From Bifidobacteriaceae bacterium (lineage in GTDB: Bacteria; Actinomycetota; Actinomycetes; Actinomycetales; WQXJ01): a stretch of DNA of 24,987 nt. The notes beneath the pieces are model-generated. The model was given only the letters and a program-made list of their open reading frames with translations, was not told the DNA's origin and searched no databases. A program made the position numbers and the translations under genes. The stretch spans positions 1 to 24,987 of the forward strand of contig JAITIG010000231.1 of assembly GCA_031279575.1 (NCBI GenBank), read 5' to 3'. Positions 10,317-17,906 of this stretch are shown in pieces. Positions within the stretch are counted from its first letter, which is position 1, and the number at the start of each line of letters is the position of its first letter.

Positions 10317-10353
10317 GTGAGGGCAACGCACCACACTGTGGAGGGGTATTCGC

Positions 10354-11259
10354 GTGTTCTACTGGCTCACCAAGGCGGTGGCCTCACCGCTGCTGCGGAC
10401 CATCTACCGCCCCTGGATCAAAGGAGCTGAGCACATCCCCGCCAAGGGTCCAGCCATCCTGGCCGGCAACCACCTGGCCGTGTTCGACTCGGTGTTTGTG
10501 CCCGCTGTGCTCAACCGCCGGGTGTTCTACATCGCCAAATCGGACTATTTCACCGGCCGCGGCCTCAAGGGGCGCCTCACAGCGGGCTTCATGCGCGGCG
10601 TCGGGATGATCCCGGTGGACCGCACGGGCGGCAAAGCCTCCCTGGCGGCGCTCGACAAAGGCCGCGAGATCTTGGAGAAGGGCCACCTCTTCGGCATCTA
10701 CCCGGAGGGCACGCGCTCGCCGGACGGGCGGCTCTACCGCGGCAAGACGGGCGCGGCCCGCCTGGCGCTGGAGACCGGCGCGCCCGTCATCCCGGTGGCC
10801 ATGATCGGCACCAACCTGGCCCAGCCAGCCGGCCAGCGGCTGCCCAGCCGGGTCAACATGGGCATGATCTTCGGCCAGCCGATGACCTTCGCCGACTACT
10901 CCGGCATGAGCGGCCAGCGGGCGGCCCTGCGCGAGGTGACAGACCAGATCATGCACCGCCTGATGCTGCTCTCCGGCCAAGAGTACGTCGACGTCTATGC
11001 CGCCACCATGAAGGCCCGCATCGCCTCGGGCGCCTCCATCCCCGTCTCCGAGACCCCCAACGCCGCCCCCGGCGGCCGCCAGCGCCCGGCCGGCCTGGAG
11101 CCGCCCAACTCCCCCGCGGACGTCGACGCCCTGTACCAGATGCTCAGCCTGCTTGGGCCGCAAAAGCCCCAGGACGCGGCCGGCGCCGCCGGGCCGCAAT
11201 GGTCCGACGGATCAGCCGGCGCCGCGCCCAGCGCCGCAGACGAGCAGGAGAAACCATGA
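10354..11259 (+). CDS. 1-acyl-sn-glycerol-3-phosphate acyltransferase family protein
   Basis: This PlsC-type acyltransferase (301 residues) transfers an acyl chain to lysophosphatidic acid or a related acceptor at the inner membrane face. Motif I is NHLAVFD (residues 39-45, catalytic His40 and Asp45). Motif II resembles RGVGMIPVDR (81-90), motif III is YPEGTRSPDG (116-125), and a motif IV-like VIPVAMIG follows. The catalytic domain ends near residue 235. The last 65 residues are a Pro/Ala/Gly-rich, probably disordered tail. GTG 10354 is supported by AGGGG (10342-10346) with a 7-base spacer. The stop overlaps the phosphofructokinase start (ATGA), so the two are co-transcribed. The exact acceptor lipid cannot be decided. 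Confidence 0.9.
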   Translation: MFYWLTKAVASPLLRTIYRPWIKGAEHIPAKGPAILAGNHLAVFDSVFVPAVLNRRVFYIAKSDYFTGRGLKGRLTAGFMRGVGMIPVDRTGGKASLAALDKGREILEKGHLFGIYPEGTRSPDGRLYRGKTGAARLALETGAPVIPVAMIGTNLAQPAGQRLPSRVNMGMIFGQPMTFADYSGMSGQRAALREVTDQIMHRLMLLSGQEYVDVYAATMKARIASGASIPVSETPNAAPGGRQRPAGLEPPNSPADVDALYQMLSLLGPQKPQDAAGAAGPQWSDGSAGAAPSAADEQEKP

Positions 11260-12452
11260 CACGAGTCGCCATCTTGACCGCCGGGGGCTTCGCCCCCTGC
11301 CTGTCCTCAGCCGTGGGCGGGCTGATCGAGCGCTACACCGAGTTGACGCCAAGCACCGAGATCCTGATCTACCAGTACGGCTACTACGGCCTGCTGACCG
11401 GCCAGTCCTACCTGGTCGGCGCCGAGGGCCGGGCCAAAGCCCACCTGCTGCACCGCTACGGCGGCAGCCCCATCGGCAACTCCCGGGTCAAGCTGACCAA
11501 CGCGGCCGATTTGGTCCGGCGCGGCCTGGTCGAAGCCGGCCAAGACCCGCTGGCGGTGGCCGCCCACCGGCTGAGGGACGATTCGGTCGACGTGCTGCAC
11601 ACCATCGGCGGGGATGACACCAACACCACCGCCGGCGACTTGGCCGCCTACCTGGCAGGCCACGGCTACGGCCTGACGGTGGTGGGCCTGCCCAAGACCA
11701 TCGACAACGACGTGGTCCCGATCAAACAGTCGCTGGGCGCCTGGACCGCCGCCGAGCAGACCTCGATCTTCGCCCAGAACATTGTGGGCGAGCACCGCTC
11801 CAACCCGCGCATGCTCATAGTCCACGAGGTGATGGGCCGCAACTGCGGCTGGCTGACAGCCGCCGCCGCCACCGAGTACCGCCGCTGGCTGGGCCAACAG
11901 GAGTGGAACCCGGCCCTCGGGCTGGTCAAGGAGCGCTGGGACATCCACGGCGTCTACATTCCCGAGCTCGAGCTCGACTTGGCCGCCGAGTCCGCCCGCC
12001 TGAAGCAGATCATGGACCGGATCGGCAACGTCAACGTCTTCTTGTCGGAGGGGGCCGGGGTCGAGACCATTGTCCACGAGATGGAGGTGTCCGGCCAAGA
12101 GGTCCTGCGCGACCCGTTTGGGCACGTCAAACTGGACACCATCAATCCGGGCGCGTGGTACGCCCGGGAGTTCGCCGAGCGCATGGGCGCGCTCAAGACG
12201 ATGGTCCAAAAGTCGGGCTACTTCTCGCGCTCGGCCCGCGCCAACGACCGCGACCTGCTGCTGATCCGCTCGATGGTGGACTTGGCGGTGGATTGCGCTT
12301 TGGCGGGCCAGCCGGGCGTGATCGGCCACGACGAGGACAACGGCGGCGTGCTGTCCGCCATCGCCTTCGACCGCGTCAAAGGCGGCAAGGTGTTCGATGT
12401 CGGCAAGCCGTGGTTCCGCGACCTGCTGGACGGCATCGGCCAGCCGCACTGA
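11256..12452 (+). CDS. pfp: Pyrophosphate-dependent 6-phosphofructokinase
   Basis: This 398-residue enzyme interconverts fructose 6-phosphate and fructose 1,6-bisphosphate. Donor specificity can be read from two positions. The sequence has TIGGDDTN (117-124), with Asp where ATP enzymes have Gly. It also has PKTIDND (146-152), with Lys147 where ATP enzymes have Gly. Both are the established marks of PPi-dependent PFK, which works reversibly and saves ATP. MGRNCGWL (193-200) and the later substrate-binding segments are intact. ATG 11256 is preceded by AGGAG (11246-11250) with a 5-base spacer and overlaps the plsC stop by 4 bases. The upstream in-frame GTG at 11199 would add only low-complexity Arg-rich residues encoded inside plsC. 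Confidence 0.93.
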   Translation: MTRVAILTAGGFAPCLSSAVGGLIERYTELTPSTEILIYQYGYYGLLTGQSYLVGAEGRAKAHLLHRYGGSPIGNSRVKLTNAADLVRRGLVEAGQDPLAVAAHRLRDDSVDVLHTIGGDDTNTTAGDLAAYLAGHGYGLTVVGLPKTIDNDVVPIKQSLGAWTAAEQTSIFAQNIVGEHRSNPRMLIVHEVMGRNCGWLTAAAATEYRRWLGQQEWNPALGLVKERWDIHGVYIPELELDLAAESARLKQIMDRIGNVNVFLSEGAGVETIVHEMEVSGQEVLRDPFGHVKLDTINPGAWYAREFAERMGALKTMVQKSGYFSRSARANDRDLLLIRSMVDLAVDCALAGQPGVIGHDEDNGGVLSAIAFDRVKGGKVFDVGKPWFRDLLDGIGQPH

Positions 12453-12543
12453 CCTACTCGCGGCGCAGCAGATCAGCCGTCAGGCGGGGGCGGGCCAGCG
12501 GCCAGGTCGCGGGGCGCCGGGGGCGGGGCGGGGCGCGAGTAGG
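12453..12543. repeat. 10-bp inverted repeat flanking the pfp-DAHP synthase gap
   Basis: CCTACTCGCG (12453-12462), directly after the pfp stop codon, is the exact reverse complement of CGCGAGTAGG (12534-12543). The right arm overlaps the TAGGCT box of the next gene. The arms are 71 bases apart with GC-rich sequence between them. The repeat could form a large stem that hides the promoter region in RNA, or could be two sites for one regulator. Confidence 0.4.
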
Positions 12544-12545
12544 CT
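12540..12545 (+). promoter_or_regulatory. Candidate -10 box (TAGGCT) for DAHP synthase
   Basis: TAGGCT ends 10 bases before ATG 12556. There is no Shine-Dalgarno-like sequence in the gap, so transcription probably begins at or very near the start codon. Confidence 0.5.
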
Positions 12546-12555
12546 GGCAGACGCT

Positions 12556-13899
12556 ATGAACCAGCCAGATGCCGCCAAATTGGACGCCTACCGCGCCTTG
12601 CCGGCCGCCCAGCAGCCGCAGTGGGGCGACCCGGCGGCGCTGGCGGGGGCCGTGGCGGCGTTGGCCGCGATGCCGCCGCTGGTCTTCGCCGGCGAGGCCG
12701 ACCAGCTCAAAGACAAGCTCGCCAAGGCCGCCCGCGGCCAAGCTTTTGTGCTCCAAGGCGGCGACTGCGCCGAGATCTTCGCCGAATCCTCGGCCGACAG
12801 GATCCGGAACAAGATCAAGACCGTGCTGCAAATGGCGGTGGTGCTGACCTACGGCGCCTCGCTGCCGGTGGTCAAGGTGGGCCGGATGGCCGGCCAGTAC
12901 GCCAAGCCGCGCAGCCAGGACACCGAGACCAAGGGCGGCCTGACCTTGCCCGCCTACCGCGGCGACGCGGTCAACGGGTTCGACTTCACCGAGGCGGCGC
13001 GCCGCCCCGACCCCTGGCGCATGGTCGAGGCCTACCACCACTCGGCCTCCACCCTCAACCTGATCCGGGCCTTCACCATGGGCGGGTTCGCCGACCTGCG
13101 CCTGGTCCAGGAGTGGAACCGGGGCTTCACCGCCAACCCGGCCTACTCCCGCTACGAGGAGCTGGCAGCCCAAATCGACAAGGCCGTCCGCTTCATGGCC
13201 GCCTGCGGCGCGGACTTCGAGGCCCTCAAAATGGTCGAGTTCTTCGCCTCCCACGAGGCCCTGCTGCTGGACTACGAGCGCGCCCTGACCCGGATCGACT
13301 CGCGCGGCGGCCAGCCCTACGACTGCTCGGCCCACTTCTTGTGGATCGGGGAGCGCACCCGCTCGCCCGAGGGCGCCCACGCCGAACTGCTTAGCCGCGT
13401 CCGCAACCCGCTGGGCGTCAAAGTCGGCCCCGCGGCGCACGCCAGCGACATCCTGCGCCTGGCGGACAAACTCGACCCCGGCCACGAGCCGGGCCGCATC
13501 AGCCTGATCACCCGCCTGGGCGCGGGCCAGGTCAGGGCCGTCCTGCCCGGGCTGGTGCGCGCCGTCCAGGCCGCCCACCGCCCGGTGGTGTGGATGTGCG
13601 ACCCAATGCACGGCAACACTTTCACCACCGCCGCCGGCCTCAAAACGCGCCGCTTCGACACCGTGATAGACGAGGTCAAGGGCTTTTTCGAGGTCCTGCG
13701 CGAGGCCGGGGCGGCGCCCGGCGGCCTGCACGTGGAGCTGACCGGCGATGATGTCACCGAGGTGATGGGCGGCGCCGAGCCGATCGACGCGGCCGCCTTG
13801 GCCCGCCGCTACGAGTCGCTGGTGGACCCGCGCCTGAACCACCAGCAGGCCCTCGAGCTGGCCTTCCAAGTCGCCGAGCTGCTCCGGGCCGGCGACTGA
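12556..13899 (+). CDS. Class II 3-deoxy-7-phosphoheptulonate (DAHP) synthase
   Basis: This enzyme condenses phosphoenolpyruvate and erythrose 4-phosphate, the entry to the shikimate pathway. The 447 residues match the plant/actinobacterial class II (AroG of mycobacteria, AroA-II type). Visible blocks are LQGGDCAEIFAE (about 66-77, metal-ligand Cys71), VVKVGRMAGQYAKPRS (105-120), LPAYRGDAVNG (131-141), HFLWIGERTR and WMCDPMHGNT (about 345-354). ATG 12556 is chosen over upstream in-frame codons because a TAGGCT box ends 10 bases before it and the upstream region is intergenic. It appears to be a single-gene unit ending in a hairpin that encloses its stop. Feedback control by aromatic amino acids is common in the family but cannot be read here. 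Confidence 0.95.
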   Translation: MNQPDAAKLDAYRALPAAQQPQWGDPAALAGAVAALAAMPPLVFAGEADQLKDKLAKAARGQAFVLQGGDCAEIFAESSADRIRNKIKTVLQMAVVLTYGASLPVVKVGRMAGQYAKPRSQDTETKGGLTLPAYRGDAVNGFDFTEAARRPDPWRMVEAYHHSASTLNLIRAFTMGGFADLRLVQEWNRGFTANPAYSRYEELAAQIDKAVRFMAACGADFEALKMVEFFASHEALLLDYERALTRIDSRGGQPYDCSAHFLWIGERTRSPEGAHAELLSRVRNPLGVKVGPAAHASDILRLADKLDPGHEPGRISLITRLGAGQVRAVLPGLVRAVQAAHRPVVWMCDPMHGNTFTTAAGLKTRRFDTVIDEVKGFFEVLREAGAAPGGLHVELTGDDVTEVMGGAEPIDAAALARRYESLVDPRLNHQQALELAFQVAELLRAGD

Positions 13900-13905
13900 C
13901 CGGCC
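13887..13905 (+). terminator. Hairpin enclosing the DAHP synthase stop codon
   Basis: GGCCGG (13887-13892) pairs with CCGGCC (13900-13905), with a 7-base loop that ends in the TGA stop (13897-13899). It is short and lacks a U tract, so terminator function is uncertain. It follows the same geometry as the hairpins at 7522 and 9484. Confidence 0.33.
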
Positions 13906-13960
13906 AAGCGCCGCCGCCCGGGGGGCGCGCTGGCGGGCGGGCGGCGGCATCGGACGGAAG

Positions 13961-14026
13961 TCCTATAAAGTTTTCGCCGCTAAAAGGCTAGATCTGGGAG
14001 TTAGGTCCTACAAGAGAGGGTAAAGT
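13961..14026 (+). promoter_or_regulatory. AT-richer promoter/operator region of citrate synthase
   Basis: Within the 171-base gap 13900-14070, this stretch is clearly less GC-rich than its surroundings. It contains two TAAAGT hexamers (13966-13971 and 14021-14026) and two TCCTAYAA repeats (13961-13968 and 14006-14013). The downstream TAAAGT fits a -10 box with a leader of about 40 bases. The duplicated words may be tandem promoters or a regulator's direct-repeat site. Confidence 0.45.
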
Positions 14027-14070
14027 TTGGGTGGTACGCACCCCTTCACTGCTTCAAAGGAGCCAACCCA

Positions 14071-15345
<1,275 letters not shown>

Positions 15346-15466
15346 GCGGCTCGGCCGCCCGCTGCCGGGCCGCCGGCCGGGCGGTGGGCGCGGCGGGCCT
15401 GGGCCGGCCGCCCGCGGGGCGGGGCCTGGGCCGGCCGCCAGGCGCCCCGGGGCCGGACGGGCCTGC
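15346..15466. other. GC-rich gap after citrate synthase with nested hairpins and a direct repeat
   Basis: Just after the stop, GCGGC (15346-15350) pairs with GCCGC (15354-15358), inside an outer CAGCG/CGCTG pairing (15337-15341 with 15360-15364). This may be a terminator without a U tract. An 18-base word starting GGGCCTGGGCC occurs twice, at 15395-15412 and 15422-15439. I see no gene in this stretch. Confidence 0.4.
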
Positions 15467-15472
15467 TAGCGT
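15467..15472 (+). promoter_or_regulatory. Candidate -10 box (TAGCGT) upstream of the NCS1 permease
   Basis: TAGCGT ends 6 bases before an ATG at 15479 that opens a 29-codon ORF, the leaderless geometry seen elsewhere in this window. The permease ATG (15561) is 88 bases downstream, so its mRNA would carry an 80-base leader. Confidence 0.4.
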
Positions 15473-15478
15473 TGCTCC

Positions 15479-15568
15479 ATGGCGCGCCCAGTTGACAGGC
15501 CAACCTTGGCCGGATCGCGCCAGCAGGCACCCCACCGAACTAGCGAGAATCGGGGACGGCATGGCTGA
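15479..15568 (+). CDS. Possible small upstream ORF (29 aa) overlapping the NCS1 permease start
   Basis: A short ORF reads MARPVDRPTLAGSRQQAPHR and nine further residues, and stops at TGA 15566-15568, just inside the permease gene whose ATG is at 15561. The start lies 6 bases after a TAGCGT box with no ribosome site, as expected for leaderless translation. The overlap would couple its termination to permease initiation, which itself has only a weak GGGGA (15552-15556). No codon run points to an amino-acid signal. It includes a small stem, GGCCA (15499-15503) with TGGCC (15508-15512). It may equally be an untranslated leader, and I give it modest weight. Confidence 0.3.
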   Translation: MARPVDRPTLAGSRQQAPHRTSENRGRHG

Positions 15569-17096
15569 GTTGGAGGACCGCGCCCAGGCGGCGGGCGCCC
15601 AGGCGGGCGGCGGCATCAAAATCGAGATGGCGGGCACAGACGTCATCGCCGAGGCCGAGCGCAAAGGCAGGCCGGCCTCCTTGTTCTGGCCCTGGTTCGC
15701 GGCCAACATCTCCGTCTTCGGCATCAGCTACGGCGCCTGGGTGCTGGCCTTTGGCATCTCGTTCGCCCAGGCTGCCCTGGCCGGTGTGGTGGGGATTGTG
15801 TTCTCCTTCTTCCTGTGCGGCGTGGTGGCGCTGGCCGGCAAGCGCGGCGGCGCCCCCACCATGGTGCTGGCCCGCGCCGCCCTGGGCGTGATCGGCAACC
15901 GCCTGGCCGCCGTGCTGTCGTGGATTTTGACCGTGGGCTGGGAGACGGTGCTGGCCTCGCTGGCCGTCATGGCCACCGCCACCATCATGGAAAAGCTCGG
16001 CGCGGGCGGCGGCAGCGGCATCAAACTGCTGGCCTTGGCGGTGGTGGCCGTGTTGATTGTGGGCGGCGGGGTGATCGGCTTCGACCTGATCATGAAGATG
16101 CAGACCGTCATAACCGTTGTGACCGGAGTTTTGACCATCGGGTACTTCGCTTTGACGTTCCGCTCCATCGACTTGGGCGCGGTCATGGCGATGCCGGGAG
16201 GCTCCGCCCAGGCGTTCGTCGGCGCGCTGGTGTTCATGATGGCGGGCTTCGGCCTGGGCTGGGTCAACATGGCGGCCGACTACTCGCGCTACCTGCCCCG
16301 GCAAACCTCCAGCGGCGGCGTGATCTGGTGGACCACCTTTGGCGCCGCCATCGCCCCGCTGCTGCTGCTCGGCTTCGGTTTGCTGCTGGCCGGCTCGGAC
16401 CAGTCCCTGCGGGACGGCATCTCCGGCGACCCCATCGGCGCCCTGACCGCCATTCTGCCCACCTGGTATCTGCTGCCCTTCGGGCTGGTGGCGATCCTCG
16501 GCCTGGTGGGCGGCGCGGTGCTGGACATCTACTCCTCCGGGCTGGCCCTGATCTCGGCCGGGATCAAGATCCCCCGGCCGGTCGCGGCCGGGATCGACGG
16601 CGTGATCATGATCTTGGGGACCATCTACATTGTGTTCGGCGGCTCGGCCTTCTTCGACATCTTCCAGCAGTTCTTGATGACCTTGGGCGTGCCCATCGCG
16701 GCCTGGGCCGGGATCATGCTGGCCGATGTGCTGCTGCGCAAACGGGCCTACGCCGAGGCCGACCTGTTCGACCGGCGGGGCCGCTATGGCGCCGTGCCGC
16801 CCGGCCCAATGGCGATCATGGTCGTTGGCACCGCTGTGGGCTGGGGTTTCATCATCAACCAGCTTCCAGCGGCGGGCTTCCTCGACTGGCTGGGCTACCT
16901 CATGGGTTTGGTTGGCGGCAAGGACGGGGCGTGGGCTTATGCCAATCTGGGCGTGATGTTCGCCCTGGCGATCGGTTTTGGCGGCACCATGCTGCTGGGC
17001 CGGGGCCGGGTGCGCGCCCAAGAGGCGCTGGACGCCCCGCCCGCCCCGGCGGCGCAGCCCCCCGAGGTGCCCGAGCCGCCCGAGGCGGCGGCGTGA
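15561..17096 (+). CDS. NCS1 family nucleobase/cytosine-type permease
   Basis: This 511-residue, roughly 12-helix membrane protein has the NCS1 pattern. An N-terminal cytoplasmic part ends in RKGRPASLFWPWFAANISVF, where helix 1 begins (about residue 40). Helix 3-4 contains RGGAPTMVLARAALGVIGN, and a later segment reads DYSRYLPRQTS, the sequence typical of CodB/PurP-type permeases. NCS1 proteins import cytosine, purines, allantoin, hydantoins or thiamine precursors by H+ or Na+ symport. The residues visible do not fix the substrate. The C-terminal 30 residues are Pro/Ala-rich. The stop overlaps the GTG of an isochorismatase-fold hydrolase (GTGA), which suggests that the imported compound is an amide or ureide attacked by that enzyme (inference). 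Confidence 0.88.
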   Translation: MAELEDRAQAAGAQAGGGIKIEMAGTDVIAEAERKGRPASLFWPWFAANISVFGISYGAWVLAFGISFAQAALAGVVGIVFSFFLCGVVALAGKRGGAPTMVLARAALGVIGNRLAAVLSWILTVGWETVLASLAVMATATIMEKLGAGGGSGIKLLALAVVAVLIVGGGVIGFDLIMKMQTVITVVTGVLTIGYFALTFRSIDLGAVMAMPGGSAQAFVGALVFMMAGFGLGWVNMAADYSRYLPRQTSSGGVIWWTTFGAAIAPLLLLGFGLLLAGSDQSLRDGISGDPIGALTAILPTWYLLPFGLVAILGLVGGAVLDIYSSGLALISAGIKIPRPVAAGIDGVIMILGTIYIVFGGSAFFDIFQQFLMTLGVPIAAWAGIMLADVLLRKRAYAEADLFDRRGRYGAVPPGPMAIMVVGTAVGWGFIINQLPAAGFLDWLGYLMGLVGGKDGAWAYANLGVMFALAIGFGGTMLLGRGRVRAQEALDAPPAPAAQPPEVPEPPEAAA

Positions 17097-17728
17097 GCAG
17101 CGGCGCGGGGGAGGGCGGCAGCGGGCGGTCGACTACCCAACTGGTGGTGGTCGACATGCAGAACGTGTTCGCCGAGGCGGGCTCGGCTTGGCGGACGCCC
17201 CGCTTCGAGCAGATTGTCGAGCCGGTGGCGCGCCTGGTGGCGGCCTACACGCCGGATGCGGTGTTCACGCGCTTTGTCGCCCCGGCCCGCCCGCGCGGCG
17301 CCTGGGCGCCGTATTACGCCGACTGGCCGTTCGCTTTGCAGCCGCCGCAGCACCCCATGTGGCAGCTGGTGGCGCAGTTGGCCGATGCCGCCGCCCGCGT
17401 CCGGGGGCACGATGCGGCCGGCGGGGTGGTGACCAAGGCGACCTTCTCGAAGTGGGGGCCGGAGCTGGCGCGGCTAATTGGGCCGGAGGGGCGGATGGTG
17501 CTGGCGGGGGTGAGCACGGATTGCTGCGTCTTGTCGACGGCTTTGGCGGCGGCCGATGCGGGCGCCGAGGTCTGGGTGGTGCCCGAGGCCTGCGCCGGCG
17601 TGGACGATGCCTCGCACGCCAAGGCGCTCCACGTCATGTCCCTCTACGCCCCCCTGGTCAAAGTAGTCCCCCTAGCCCAAGCCCTAGCCTCCGCGCCGCG
17701 AGCGCCCGGGGGCATTGCGGCGGGCTAG
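17093..17728 (+). CDS. Isochorismatase-family cysteine hydrolase
   Basis: This 211-residue soluble enzyme of the isochorismatase/nicotinamidase fold has the catalytic triad Asp21 (VVVDMQNVF), Lys115 (VVTKATFSKWG) and Cys145 (GVSTDCCVLSTA). The cis-peptide region AGVST is also present. Members hydrolyse C-N bonds of nicotinamide, N-carbamoyl compounds, biuret or ureidoacrylate, and I cannot select among these. GTG 17093 overlaps the permease stop and has GAGG about 8 bases upstream. The N-terminal 14 residues are Gly/Ser-rich and may be dispensable. The overlap with an NCS1 permease implies uptake followed by hydrolysis. Its final codons (CCCCTAGCCCAAGCCCTAGCC region, 17669-17689) use CTA, which is rare elsewhere. 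The TAG begins a perfect hairpin. Confidence 0.85.
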   Translation: MSSGAGEGGSGRSTTQLVVVDMQNVFAEAGSAWRTPRFEQIVEPVARLVAAYTPDAVFTRFVAPARPRGAWAPYYADWPFALQPPQHPMWQLVAQLADAAARVRGHDAAGGVVTKATFSKWGPELARLIGPEGRMVLAGVSTDCCVLSTALAAADAGAEVWVVPEACAGVDDASHAKALHVMSLYAPLVKVVPLAQALASAPRAPGGIAAG

Positions 17729-17767
17729 AGGCCTTGATTGCGGCTACGCCGCAATCAAGGCCTCTAG
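17725..17767. terminator. Perfect 20-bp hairpin terminator between convergent units
   Basis: Bases 17725-17744 are the exact reverse complement of 17748-17767, with a TAC loop. The 5' arm contains the TAG stop (17726-17728) of the hydrolase gene. The stem includes AT pairs (TTGATTG) and so differs from the surrounding GC-only stems. No U run follows on either strand. It sits between the plus-strand hydrolase and the minus-strand tRNA-Val, and its symmetry would let it act in both directions. Confidence 0.8.
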
Positions 17768-17787
17768 GCGCTTGGGGGGTGGGGGGG

Positions 17788-17861
17788 TGGGCCCAGCAGG
17801 AATCGAACCTGCGACCGCCACGGTGTAAACGTGGTGCTCTAGCCGACTGAGCTATAGGCCC
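17788..17861 (-). tRNA. tRNA-Val (anticodon TAC)
   Basis: The minus strand folds as a complete cloverleaf of 74 bases. The acceptor GGGCCTA pairs with TGGGCCC (one G-U) and the discriminator is A. The D arm is GCTC/GAGC. The anticodon stem CCACG/CGTGG carries loop TTTACAC (anticodon TAC, reading GUA). The T arm GCAGG/CCTGC has loop TTCGATT. CCA is not encoded. It lies 45 bases downstream of the glpC stop on the same strand and has its own TAAACT box. Confidence 0.96.
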
Positions 17862-17878
17862 CGGCAGGCGGCGCGGCA

Positions 17879-17884
17879 AGTTTA
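17879..17884 (-). promoter_or_regulatory. Candidate -10 box (TAAACT) for tRNA-Val
   Basis: On the minus strand TAAACT lies 17 bases before the mature tRNA 5' end, which would give a short 5' leader for RNase P to remove. No clear -35 box is seen, as the area overlaps the end of glpC. Confidence 0.4.
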
Positions 17885-17906
17885 CCGGAGCGCCGCCAAG
17901 GCCGCG

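Noticed and set aside
15395..15439. The 18-base direct repeat after gltA as an attachment or iteron site
   Set aside because: It is made only of G/C with one T, lies in a low-complexity stretch, and has no adjoining mobile or replication gene.
17100..17728. Calling the isochorismatase-fold protein a nicotinamidase (pncA)
   Set aside because: The catalytic triad is shared by the whole superfamily, and the histidine-rich metal site typical of nicotinamidases is not visible in the expected place.
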